Shown: piece after piece, positions 26,630 through 38,206 of the stretch
How the letters are laid out: each line of letters begins with the position of its first letter
Position numbering within the stretch: position 1 is the stretch's first letter
Source of the DNA: Cryptomeria japonica
Lineage: Eukaryota; Streptophyta; Pinopsida; Cupressales; Cupressaceae
Direction of reading: 5' to 3'
DNA length: 64,000 nt
Assembly: GCF_030272615.1 (NCBI RefSeq)
Contig: NC_081411.1
Location: forward strand, 833,392,136-833,456,135
Notes under the pieces: generated by a model
The model's input: the letters and a program-made list of their open reading frames with translations, nothing else
The model's database searches: none
Told to the model about the DNA's origin: nothing
Position numbers and translations under genes: made by a program

Positions 26630-27060
26630 GCCATTGAACTCTTAAAATAGTTCAATTGGTTCAATGTTCAAGGCACATTTTAGGTACATGTCTTTAGCGG
26701 CCTTTATCTCCACCAAAACAAGCGCGTTATTGTTATGCATTTTGAACTTTGAACCCGTGAACCTTTTTGGTTCAAGGTTCAAAATGTCTTTTGTGAGTCG
26801 CGGCTATGTAATGTTATTTAACGAGTGGGTGTCAATATGTTTTAAGTTGGTTTTGAACTTGAACCTTGAACCAATTGTCTCTTCGGATCAACAGTTCAAC
26901 GGTTCAAGGTTCAAAGTTCTTTCTTGTTAGTCGTGGTTATTGCTCATTCCTGGTATTGTTTTGAGCCGCTAGCTCATTGTTGTTCTTCTTGGATGAACTT
27001 GAACCATTGAACTCTTTGTAAGATGGTTCAAGGTTCAAAAGGTTCACTTTAAGATGATTC
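26630..27060. repeat. Four hairpin units built from TTGAACTTGAACC / GGTTCAAGGTTCAA
   Basis: Four diverged units lie near 26631, 26746, 26852 and 26992. Each starts with a TTGAAC...GAACC arm and ends with a GGTTCAAGGTTCAAA-type arm, so each can fold back on itself. The second and third arms are followed by similar tails (GTGAGTCGCGGCTAT / GTTAGTCGTGGTTAT). An 88-codon open frame across the block is probably incidental. The block lies 500 bp upstream of the 27558 pseudogene and may belong to its leader. Confidence 0.7.
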
Positions 27061-27557
27061 GAAAGATTTTGTTAACACTAAAAGCGGCGCGACAAAAAGG
27101 AATATTCCCAGCATCTAATAGTTAAAAATTCTAAATTTGGAAAGTAATCATGAGAATATTAACTATTTGTGCGGAAGTGATGGGCAATTAAGAAAGTGTC
27201 AGGTTTTCAGTCATTTCACTATTACTTCACATGCTTAAGTGAATCATTATGAAGCGTGTGTGGTTTTCTTGATTTTTTCCCCTTTGTTCAAAAGGATATA
27301 TGAATTCATCTCCATAATTTGTAAGGGTCACAGTTGCTATAACTGAGCAAATTGGAGGCACCGAAGGTTAATTCAGCTCTACTTTCTTGAGAAGGTTTCA
27401 TAGATTCTTGGTGGTAACGGGTAAGTTTAGACGATTCCCCTATGTTGTATTTCTTTAGTTCTGAAGATTTATCAATGTAGGAAGAAAATATTTAGTTTGT
27501 TGGAGTAGAATTCTACCTTGTTTTAGAATTGCTTGATTAAAAGTATAGATAGGTAGT
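27061..27557. other. Leader-like stretch before the 27558 reading frame
   Basis: No gene or known signal. It is a T-rich sequence running into the ATG at 27558. It could be the 5' untranslated part of the element that carries the next reading frame. Confidence 0.3.
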
Positions 27558-30500
27558 ATGAGGTCGGTACTGCCGAAGCCTTGCTGGACGTCATGTTTAG
27601 TGAGCATATTACTAGAATTAGATGATACTTCCTTGGCTCACACCAATCTAGGGGATTTCTTAGAAAGAACCAAGAACCCTCAAGCTAGTTTAATAATGGA
27701 GAAAATAGTGAGAAGTGGTCTCGTTGAAGCCGCTCCATTTCCACTTGCTGCACCATGTCCAGATTTGGTGATAGCTTGCATGAATAGGTATGATGCTGAG
27801 AATAGATGTATAAGAACCAGCAATGGTGAGCTGTTAGTTGGTATCAACAGGGAAACAGTAATGGTGGCGATGGGAATCCCACATAAGGAATCATATGAGG
27901 ATTGGTCTATTGGGACCTCATAAGCCTTCTTCTCAGAGAAAAAGAGTGTGTATAGAAGTGTAATTGCAAGAAACTGGCTCCTTAAAGTTCAAAAGGAAGG
28001 GTCACGACTGTTGAAGCCCCTTACCAGAGAGCACTTCATCATAGAAGTGCGAGACATTGTTATACTACTAAATAGGCTGAAAGGGAATTCACACTCTTTT
28101 TACTGGGAATATTGGATGTATTTTTACATTCAAGTGCTATTATCCGGTGACAAATATCTTGATTGGGCCTAGGTAATTGTAGAGAGACTCCATGAAGGTT
28201 TGAGTAACTTTGTGGGTATGTCTAATTTTTATATGTCCTCTTATCTTTTTTAAATATTATCTTGTACCAGAGATTGGCCTGGTTTTCTTAATGAACCATG
28301 GGTGGATGGAATGAAGGTTTATGATTACTATCCTTTGTTACAGCAGCAGAAACATGTAGAACGTATTGCCAGATGGAATGGTCTCTTCACAGGGAGACTT
28401 ACTTTTGAACTACAGTGTGATGTGAACAAGAGAATGTCAGTTGAAGCAATGGAGTTAATAAGTATATAAGACATCTTCTTCATTCAATCTCCCAAGTTCA
28501 CCTATCTTCGGGTAGGTGGTTTCGAAGGTGAACCATTCAAGCTACCTAGGTATGCCTTTGATAGCTATGTACTCATAGAGGTGAGTAGGCAACTAGCTCA
28601 TATTGATAAAAGGTTGGGGGCAAAAGGTGAATCTGGAGTTGCCTTTCCTATTGAACTTGGATACTATAGTTGCAAGTTCGTATCCGATGCTTTAAATTTG
28701 GAATTGGAATTTAAGAGGATGAAGTTGTAGCCCTATGTTGCTAGACATAGGTTTGATGGAAGAGGTTATACCGTGGAAAATCTAAATGTGGATGACCACT
28801 TCTGTCATGAACCCCAGTTGGAAGATTACTAGGAGAATTGTAGTGATGAATATGAGGTAAGAAGGAGACTATGGTCAAGATTTACTCTACAACAGATAAT
28901 CACCATGAAGCTTCCTATCAATGTATCCGGAGTACAAGAGGAAACAAGGGAAGATATTCAAGATCCTGAATTCAAAAAGGAAGTTCAAGGAAATCCAATC
29001 CTTGAGATTGATTGGAATAAAAAGGAAGATGATAATATTCAAGCTAAAACTTTTAATGTTGTAAGGAGAACTGAGAAGTGGTTGAGAGATCAAAAATTTA
29101 AGAAAGGATAGCTCATATCCTCCCATGAACTAAGAGTTGATTCACATACTATAACTCAACTTTCTATTTCTTCCACTAATGAAATTGTTGATGTTGCAGG
29201 TCATTCAAAGCCAATTGTTGAAAAAATCCAACCCAGGGGATCAAAAAGGTTACCGTTAAGTTCTACAGCAGCCCGAGTAACTCAGTCAAGGAGCAAGAAA
29301 AAGAGTTAAAAGCCAACATTGAGCCAGATTGTTGTGGACCTAGATCCAAGTAAAGAGGTAGAAGTAATAATGGATCAATAGGATTTGGGTGAACCTGCAA
29401 TACAAGAAATGAACATTGGTAAAGAAACAGAGAGTGAATTGAACCCAATGAACACTCTGGTTATTATCAATTCACCAGATACTCAGACCACTCCTCCATC
29501 CAAAGAACCTACAAAGACACCGTGATGGTTAGAAGTTGTTGTTGGGAAGAAATGTAGTGTGGTTCCAATTACAATCCATATAGAAGATATGGTCAGCAAG
29601 TGTCTTGGAAAGGTATCCAAGCCGAAAAGACTCAAAACACAGATAATTCTTGAGGTAGATGAAGCAATAGGTCATTGGACAGCTGAGATAGCCAAGCCTA
29701 TTCCAGATAGAGACTCAAACAAAGCTACCGAGGATGACTTTATAGTTGAAAATATTGATCTGGGGGTTGCTTCGCGAGCCATTGATGTTAAACATTTCAA
29801 GTCTTCCACGAAGAGAATGATTTCTAGATCATGGAAGGATGAGAAGGATAAAAGAGAGCTGAAGTAGATCATCACTCAAATGGTTGAGTACATCAATGCC
29901 ATTCATCATCCAAATCCTCAACACTTGTCACATGTGGCAGTATCATTTGATCCCAAATCTCCCGCAAATCAAAAGATGTTGGACTAAGTTCAAAGAAACA
30001 GAATGGTCTTGAAGATGTTCAATAAATGGCTAGATCTCATAATACAACAAGGTTCAGAATATATTGTCAGTCTGGTGAAAGTGTATGAGGATGTTGTGAC
30101 TGTGAGCAAGGAATTGGAATTAGAGGTTGTTTCTTGGGAGAAAGAAATGACCAAATGGGTGGTAGTTCTTGCACAGATGAATGATATACAAAAATTTGGA
30201 GTGATGAAGTTCTTAGCTGAAAAACCTGTGGAAAGCTTGGATGATAATGTATTGTATGTATCAAGGAAAAATGTGGAGTGGCATAATTCAATTATCAAAC
30301 AGGGCCACGAAGAATCCACTAAACTGCTAAAAGGATTGAGAGATTTAATTGATACAATGCAAAAGGATCTTAAATGCATTGACATCCAGCTTATGGAAGA
30401 TGATGCTCAGACAATCGAAGCTGCCTCAAATATGACAAAAATCTTCGAAGAAAGGATACAGTTCATTCGGAAGACAAAATCCTTGACTACGGATGATTTT

Positions 30501-30710
30501 TTAAAAGCATCAAGGATTGAGTCAATGCTCACGGTTTATTCTAATCATCTAGAAGTGCACAAGGCAAGGGTGACACAACTAAATATGGATAAGGAGGTTT
30601 GGAAGCAACGAATTCAGGATATTGGACCCCTATTTTCAGGTCATCTTGAACTTCTCAGCGGCACATTTAGAGTGGCATGGTGTGTGCAGTTCTGCGGCGA
30701 AACAGGATAA
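27558..30710 (+). pseudogene. Uncharacterised repeat-borne protein, copy b (about 1050 codons, possibly plant-mobile-domain-like)
   Basis: One frame runs from ATG 27558 to the TAA at 30708 with about a dozen internal stops (for example 27921, 28170, 29109, 29865, 29985) and no frameshift. The N-terminal part carries GELLVGINRETVMVAMGIP, the same position and pattern as in the copies at 21068-22537 and 41327-42934. A globular middle follows (FYWEYWMYFYIQVLL, DWPGFLNEPWVDGMKVYDYY). A charged region with basic QSRSKKKS comes next. A long helical, probably coiled-coil C-terminal part spans 30003-30710 and is rich in Lys, Glu and Leu. I do not recognise a named family. Absence of frameshifts over 3.1 kb suggests decay mainly by point substitution. 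Confidence 0.65.
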
Positions 30711-31661
30711 ACCAGTAGCTTCCTCTGCTACGGTGGAGTCATGATCAATTCGGGGATGAGCTGTTAGCCTTTCTGTGGTTGTTATTTTAGTTTCTCTTGG
30801 TTTTAGTAAATGGTTTCTTTAACCTATGGTCAAAGTGAAGTTTTAATTATTATGTAATAAACTATGAGCCTGGAGGCTATTTAAGCTAGAAAGTAAGTTT
30901 ATGTTAAGGTCCAAAAAAATGTGATTTTTTAGGGAACAAACAAAAATCCGTTTTCTATGAATTTCTTAAAACTAGAATGACTGGTTTATCAATGAAATGT
31001 TATGGTGTGCAGTCTTCAAATCTGTGTGTTTGAGGATTGGCGATCTTTCTTGAGAAATTAGCTAATGTGCATAATATCATTTTGTTATCAGATATTCCTA
31101 TGTTTTCAAGATTCATTGTTACCATTATTGCAAGTAAATTCATTGTGGATTGAATTGTGATGATCCCCCTTGTCCTATGAGACATGAGAGAGAATCGATC
31201 AGAGTTCATACTTCTATGCATTTGCTTTTGCTCTGAATTTATGAAATGAACATGTGTGAAAATTTGAGTCTGTGAGCTCTTATTTGAAATTGATCTTCAG
31301 AATATTCTTTTTCTTTTATTTTAAAAGCATTCCTTTGTGTTGATAGATGAATGCTAAAGCCTTTCCATGCTTTCTGGTTAAAAGTGTATTCATTTTAAAT
31401 TTTTCTTCAAAAAATTCATTGCAAATCGTACGAGGAGCTGCCCTCTAATGTAGAGGATGGATTTTTAATTGGTTCATCCAACTGTTGGTTTATTTGTTTC
31501 CTTTCATAAAGAGGTGTACAAGAGTCATATTATTATTCAAATAAAGAAAACATTATAGTTTGAAGAAAGGGACAAATCTGTTAACCAACAATTCTCTATA
31601 TTTATTTTCCTAAAGCTAATAGCATGACCATCACATTGCCTTCATCTCTTCTTCTCTTATA
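30711..31661. other. 3' flank of copy b, then possible LTR of Copia-2
   Basis: No gene. Because a tRNA-Met-type primer site begins at 31664, some sequence before it should be the 5' LTR of Copia-2. I cannot place its start, and no matching 3' copy is present. Confidence 0.35.
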
Positions 31662-31663
31662 TT

Positions 31664-31676
31664 TGGTATCATAGCA
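31664..31676 (+). promoter_or_regulatory. Primer-binding site of Copia-2
   Basis: TTTGGTATCATAGCA resembles the TGGTATCAGAGC complement of initiator tRNA-Met used by many plant Copia elements, with one difference in the core. It stands about 230 bp ahead of the protease remnant. Confidence 0.6.
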
Positions 31677-31899
31677 GCACTAAATATGTTGAGAGTGTAG
31701 AAGGCTTGCATGAAGGAATCATGGGAGACATCTTCATTTTCATTCTATGTGAATAAGCTCATGGACTACATGGAGATTTTGATGAGTCAATCCTTTTTTT
31801 GGTATTAATATGTAGAGGGCTACGTGGATGTTGTTAGATATTGCTTGATAGTGCATGGTTTAGTCCTTGTTTTGATACTGTTGTGTAGAGGGTTGCTTG

Positions 31900-32462
31900 G
31901 AGGTTTTTAGTCCTAGTCTCTGTAACTACTCCATCATCAGAGGATGTTTGGTTGATTGAATTTGGTGCAAGTAAGCATATGACTAGAAACAAAGAGTTAT
32001 TTGATACTCTCACTACACAACCTACTAGTGATTTCATTTGGATAACGAATAATAAATAATATGTTGTCGAAGGAATTGGTTTTGTCACCATTCCTCTTGG
32101 CATGAGAAGTTCTTCTCTTACCAATGTCCTCTATGTTCTAGGTTTGACATCCAATCTCTTGTCTATCTATCAATTTTTTGAACCATAAGCTTAAATTGGT
32201 GTTTCAAGTTAAAGATGATGTTAAATCCCGTCTCATCCCCCGAGATGACAAGGTTGTTGCTAGAGGTTGTAAGAAGCACCACCTTTTTCTCTTGATATTG
32301 TTTCCTCCTTTGAGGTTTCTCTTTGTGCTTCTACGGTTGAATTCACTTCTCTTTGGCATTATAGATACAAACATCTTTTTATCCATTCTCTCCACTAGCT
32401 TAGTTCCCAAGATATGGTAAGTAGTCCTCCTCTTATCTTCCTCCTTTCTTGTCAGTTTGTTG
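31900..32462 (+). pseudogene. Copia-2 protease and GAG-pre-integrase
   Basis: The protease site reads WLIEFGASKHMTRNKELF (about 31945-31998). The catalytic Asp-Ser is changed to Glu-Phe, so it would be dead. NVLYVLGLTSNLLSIYQ (about 32124-32175) is the standard following segment. After a frameshift the pre-integrase pattern appears (HYRYKHLFIHSL, then LSSQDMVSS, about 32358-32425). The element is interrupted right after this by the left LTR of Copia-3. Confidence 0.88.
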
Positions 32463-33689
32463 TGTTATACAACTTAGATAACCGGAGGAAAACCTAAGAG
32501 GGGGGGGTTAATCAGTTGTCAACAGATTAAAGAACTTTGACCATTAAAACCTAATTATCGGAATACATAAACCAAATATCGAAATAACAGATATAACAGT
32601 TAAGTACAAGTAAAAACCACATAACATTTACCAAACATCCACAAAAGATAACACCAAGATTTGTACGTGGAAACCCCGATAAAGGGAAAAACCATAGTGG
32701 AAAGCCCACCCACAATCTGGATAATACTTCTGCAGTAAGTATGTGATTACAATAAGAGGGGCCTACACATGCAGGAAGGCCAACAACCTAGAGCGCACTG
32801 CTCATCACAAAAGGAGCCTCACTGACTATGAAATAAATCCAGACTACAATCTGGAAGAAGAATGAACTACAAGAATAGCATCTCCTATGCCTAAGTACAG
32901 TTCTGGTTAAGCTCAGTACCAGAGGACTTAAACCTCTTTTACCAACCCAATTAGATCACCTATGATCGACCAAAAACCTTTGCATATTATTACAAATTTA
33001 TTCGCACACAGATAATCTCATAATCACAATCCCATAATCCCATGATCTACAGGGAGATCTTACATCATATTTATATGAACCCGGGACCTAAAGAATTAGG
33101 TTGGCCACCTAAAAGATAATACAATAAACTCATAACTTAAACCCATAATCTAATGATCAACCAAGTCGGCCTCAAACCAAAACAACTTAATCCAATCAAT
33201 AAACCCAACCGATAACGCATCGGGATCATCCCCCAACATGTTACATAAACCGGTCCATAACCTAGCTGAATAAGATAGCATTAGGTCCAGACCCGATCCA
33301 ACACCACTGATCAACAAGAACACGAACAAGATAACCAAAAACATCCCGAAATCCATCTAGAATCCATGCCAACACCACTTATCACGTGCATCAAAAGGTC
33401 TTCAACAAAGCTCTATCGATAGAACCCTTACCGATGACCAAAAGGCTTATTAGAACAAGTGATAGCCCCTAAGTCATCAAATTCTGAACCAACTGATCCT
33501 GATACCTATCTGAATAGCATGAATGATAGATCCAAATCAAATTCACAAGCCAAAACATACCAGAGCATACCGGATCAATATCATAAACCAACCACTCTAC
33601 CGGAACCTACCAGAAGCCGACAAGATGTGAAAAACATCCAAGTACCAAGAAATGTCAAACAAGTCTCCCCCAAAGGAAGATAGCCAACA
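32463..33689 (-). repeat. 3' LTR of Copia-3
   Basis: On the - strand it starts TGTTGGCTATCTTCC right after the purine tract AGGGGGAGA (33691-33699) and ends GTTGTATAACA at 32463, about 1227 bp. A TATA box, TATAAATATG, lies near 33070. It aligns with 38207-39422 over most of its length. The first 85-90 bp (33603-33689) do not align with the other LTR beyond the initial TGTTGGC. Confidence 0.88.
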
Positions 33690-33999
33690 ATCTCCCCCTA
33701 TGAATGATATCTTTGTTAAGCTCTAATCTCTCCCCTTGACTGATTTTCTATCAAGCTCTATTTTCAACATATATCTCTCCCCCTTTGACATCAATGCCAA
33801 AAATTTGACATCAACATCAAAGAAAAATCATGAATCCATTGAACAACACAATTGTCTACTCACCCTGAGTAGTAGCACCAACACATCAATCCGAAATGAA
33901 TAGTATCTCTATAAATGCATGCTAGACTAATGCCAATCAACATCATTCAGGTCTCTATTGGAGGGACAAAAACCCTTAATCTACCTCTGAAGTAATCAA

Positions 34000-35410
34000 A
34001 TGATTCCTTAGGAAAAGGTTTAGTGAAGATATATGCAATCTTCTATTTAGTGTTCACATAAACCAGTCTGACTTCATTTGCTTCCACCTTCTCCTTCAAA
34101 AGGTTATACTTGATAGATATGTACTTTGTCTTAGAATGAAATATTAGATTTTTTGATATTTCAATAGTAGCAGAGTTATCATAGTGAATAACTACCAGTT
34201 CATTACAATCCACCCTTATATCCTTCAACATTTTCTTCATCCATAGAACTTGCATGTACAGTTAGTAGCAGTAGCAACATATTCACATTCAACAGTAGAT
34301 AAAGATGTACATGACTGCTTCTTGCTGATCTAAGAAACAAGTTTCTTTCCAAGAAAGAAAGCTCCACCGGATGTGCTCTTCTGGTCATCAACATCTCCAA
34401 CCCAATCAACATCTGTATATGCACATAGTGTAAAGTAATCATTTTTAGGATACCATAAACCAAATTCAGTTGTTTCCTGCAAATACCTAAAAATATTTTT
34501 CACCACACTCTCATGATTCTCTCTAGGATCATTCTGATATACTGATACAATACAAATTGCATTCATTATATCTGATCTAGTCTGAGTCAGATATAACCAA
34601 CCTCCAATCATAGACTTGTACCTTGTAGGATTTACCGATGTTGATACATCTTTCTTAGTCAACTTCACTTGTAACCATAGGTGTACCAACCAGTTTAGAA
34701 TCTTCCATACCAAAATTCTTCAACAACTCTCTAGCATACTTAGTTTGATAGATGAAAATACCTTTATCAGTCTGAGTAATGTACAAAACTAAGAAAAATT
34801 TCATCTCCCCAATCATAGACATCTCAAATTCATTCTTCATATTTTAAGAGAATTCCATACATAACTTATCCTCACCTCCAAAAATGATATCATCAACAAA
34901 GACTTCAACAATCAATATGTCATCATCAGTGATCTTATAGTATAAATTACTGTCAACATTACCTTTAGTGAAATCAAACTTCAAAATATATTTATCCAAT
35001 CTTGCATACCAATCTCTAGGGGCTTGTTTCAATCCATTTAAAGCTTTCCTTAACCTGCAAACCATGTTTTTGTCATTTGAAAGTGAAAATCCATCAAATT
35101 TCTCAATGTAAACTTCCTCTTCAAAGTCTCCATTAAAAAATGCACACTTAACATTCATCTGATAAACCTTGTAGTTCTTATGGGTAGCATAAGCAAGAAA
35201 TAATCTCACAACTTCAATCTTAGCTACTAGAGAAAAAGTTTCATCATAATTAATTGCTTCCTTTTGCGAATATCCTTTACAAACCAATCTAGCTTTATTC
35301 CTCACAACTTGTCCATCTTCATTCAATTTATTCCTAAAAACCTATTAAGTTCCAATAAAATTCTTATTTTTAGGTCAAGGAACTAAAGTCCATGTGTTAT
35401 TCTTTTCTAT
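34000..35410 (-). pseudogene. Copia-3 reverse transcriptase and RNase H
   Basis: Read from 35410 downward, the RT shows KARLVCKGYSQKE, YDETFSLVAKIE, a segment FFNGDFEEEVYIEK and LNGLKQAPRDWYARLDKY. The catalytic box is changed to VFVDDIIFGG (Phe for Tyr). The RNase H region has TDVDWVGDVDDQKSTSGG (about 34411-34358) and runs into a frame with many stops towards 34043. Frameshifts occur near 34845 and 34700. The YVDD-to-FVDD change and the stops mean no active enzyme. Confidence 0.92.
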
Positions 35411-35799
35411 CTGATCTAATTCCTCTTCCATAGATTTCATCCAACATTTATCTTTACATACTTCAATTATTGATTTCAGATCAATTTGACAAATTAAACA
35501 TACCTCATCAGCTACCAACCTTCTTCTTGTCATAAATCCTTTGTTCTTGTATCCAATGATCTGATCTTCTGAATGATGTAACCTTACATACCAAGGAGTC
35601 TTCTGACTTTCTGTTCCTCTACTCTGATCTTCAGTTACTGTTGAATTTTCTGATATTGCTCAAGTAACTGGTTCAACATTTTGTTCCGGTGCAGGTGTTA
35701 CTGGTTCAGTTATGATCATCTCCACTGTCAGTTCTCTCTCATAAGTTCTGATTTGATTTATCTTCTACACATCCACCTTGACATTAGTGCTCTCCACAA

Positions 35800-37270
35800 T
35801 TCTCTGCAATCATTTTTTATAACATCTATATGCTTTTCTTTCATTAGAATAACCAAGAAATATCCCTTCATCACATCTAGGATCAAACTTTTTAATGGAA
35901 TCATCTATTTTGATATAGCATTTACTACCAAAGATTCTGAAATACTTAACTGTAGGTGTATGACCAAACCATAACTCATAAGGTGTCTTATCGGTGTCTC
36001 CCTTGATATGAACTCTATTGAATGTGTATATTGTCATGCTCATAGCTTCTCTCCATTAGATATGAGGCAGATTGGCTTCCATCATCATAATTCTAGCTAC
36101 ATCCAAGATATTTTTGTTCTTCCTTTCCACAACTCCATTTTGCTGAGGTGTCTGGGCTACAGATAACTATCTCCTTATCCCATTCTTTTCATAATAACTA
36201 TAAAATTCACCGAATGTGAATTCTCCACCCTGATCTAACCTTAAGCATTTAATCTTCAATCCTGTCTCTATATCAAGTTTAGCTTTAAATATTTTAAACT
36301 TTTTTAATTCTTCAGATTTCTCCCTTAGAAAAGTAACCCACATCATTCTAGAATAGCCATCAATGATTAGCATAAAATGTCTCTCACCTTGAAAACTTTT
36401 GATTCTAGCAGGACCACACAAAATAGTATGAATAAGGTCAAGAACATCATTATATTTGTCTTGTATACTCTTAAAAGAAGTTATGTCTTTCTTTCCCATG
36501 TGACATTCCTTACATACTTGATTATAAGGCTTCACAATTTTAGGTATATCTCTAACTGCCTTAGCAGAACTGATATTTACAATGCAATCAAAAATCACAT
36601 GGCACAACCTCTTATGCCATAACCAACTCTCAGCAATTTGTGAAATCAAACATGTCTTCTCACCAGAGTTCAAATGAAAGATGTTACCTTTAGTCTGAGT
36701 ACCGGGTGAAATCTCCAATCCAAATCTATTGATAATCTTGCATTTTCCATCCTTGAACCGTAACTGAAATCCCTTATCCGCCAACTATCCTAAACTCAAA
36801 ATTTTATTCCTTAAACCTTCAACATAATAAACATTATCAATATCATTCTTAGCATCCAGTGATATAGTTCCTCTTCCCTTGATCATTTATGCTTTGTCAT
36901 CTCCAAATCTAACCAAACCACCATCAAATTCTTGCAAAGATAGAAACTTCCTTTTATCTCTAGTCATATGATGTGAACATCCACTGTCTATCACCCATTC
37001 ATCATTATCTTCAATTTTAACAGCAAGAGCCTTTTCTTCAGGTACCAGATCATCTACCTTGATAGACAAAAATACCCATTCCTTTCTATTGCCAGATCCA
37101 CTAGCTAAATCTTGTGTATGTTCATCATCAGAATCAGTTACACCTTCCTCATCAGCATAGTAGCATGATTTGTCTTTGTTTCTCCTATACTTATGCTTGT
37201 TCTAATAGTCACGGTTAGGACTAAAAGATCTTCTAACTCTTTCCTCAAATCTGGAATTCCTTTCAGGACA
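35800..37270 (-). pseudogene. Copia-3 protease and integrase
   Basis: The protease motif is EWVIDSGCSHHMTRDKRKF (about 37000-36944). The GAG-pre-integrase piece ESWLWHKRLCHVIFD (about 36630-36586) follows, then CKECHMGKKD (zinc site) and the integrase core with FMLIIDGYSRMMWV (about 36387-36346) and LRLDQGGEF (about 36242-36216). The C-terminal region is KTPYELWFGHTP and FRIFGSKCYI (about 35985-35920), ending near YSNERKAYRCYK. Stops at about 36887, 36785 and 36167 interrupt it. The core Asp residues are visible but the frame is broken. Confidence 0.92.
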
Positions 37271-38150
37271 TCTAGATACAAAATGACCTATCTTATTACA
37301 TGTGCAAAACATTTAAAAGGTGATTTTCTTTCATACTTACTTCCTATAGGACCTTTAGGTACTCTTCTAGCAAATAGGGCTTCAAGTTTCTCAAACTCTT
37401 CATCTTCTTTCTTCACTTCCTCCAGTTTCTTAGCATATAAGGCTTTCCAATCACTCTTGTCAGTAGATGATGTAGATGCATGAAAAGCAGGTTCAGATTT
37501 TGCAACTCCAGAAGGACCGAATTCCTCAGGCTCAAAAGCAAGTAAATTCCCAACCAAGGTATCCCTATTAACAGAGGTGTTTACCATTGTTCTCAAATCA
37601 TTAATTATAGTAACCTTCATCTTATAAGTTGATGACAAATCTCTCAATACTTTAGAAACTATTTCATCTTCGCTCAGAGATCCACCACAACATTGAATTC
37701 CCATTACAATCTCATTAACTCTCTCCATAAAAGTAATAATCCTTTCATCTTCTTCCATCTTTAGGTTCTCATACTTCACCCGGTAACCTCAAGTTTAGCA
37801 ATTTTAACAGTAGGGTCACCTTCATTCAGAGTCTCCAATTTATTCCATATAGCCTTTGTAGGTGATTTATCAGATAGTCCCATAATTTGTTGATCAGAAA
37901 GTGAATAGAAAAGGGTTTCTCTAGCTCTACAATCATTTTCAATGTCCTTATCCAAGCCTATCAGAGGAGGATTTCCAGATTCCAGATTATGAGGTGTATA
38001 GCCATTCTTAGTGATCTCCCAAATCCCCTTCCCAAGACATCTCAGATGAGTCTCCATCTGAATCTTCCATACTCTGTAATTTATTCCATCAAGCCTAGGA
38101 ATTTCTCTCCAGAAAACAACAACAAATGAACTTGCACTATTACATGCCAT
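37271..38150 (-). pseudogene. Copia-3 gag
   Basis: Gag starts at ATG 38150. It has the UBN2/DUF4219-type N-terminus (RLDGINYRVWKIQMETHL) and SDKSPTKAIWNKLETL. After a stop near 37776 and a frameshift it continues with ERIITFMERVNEIVMGI, SLSEDEIVSKVLRDL, and a Lys/Glu-rich helical stretch (KKLEEVKKEDEEFEKLEALF). A CCHC-like knuckle follows near 37300 in decayed form. Two pieces in different frames cover the usual gag length. Confidence 0.9.
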
Positions 38151-38193
38151 AGGATCTTCCTCAAGCGGTTAAGCTTCTATAGAGAGGACTAGG

Positions 38194-38206
38194 ATCTGAT
38201 ACCAAT
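38194..38206 (-). promoter_or_regulatory. Primer-binding site of Copia-3
   Basis: On the - strand ATTGGTATCAGATCC follows the 5' LTR end directly. It matches the TGGTATCAGAGC complement of initiator tRNA-Met except near its end. This fixes the element's orientation and the LTR boundary at 38207. Confidence 0.85.

Noticed and set aside
26664-26930. 88-codon open frame across the GGTTCAAGGTTCAA units
   Set aside because: Its apparent internal peptide repeats are the translation of the fold-back arms, and unit spacing is not kept in frame.
28216-28270. Possible 55-bp intron (GTATGT to CCAG) in the copy b frame
   Set aside because: The length is not a multiple of three and removing it would break a reading frame that otherwise continues on both sides.
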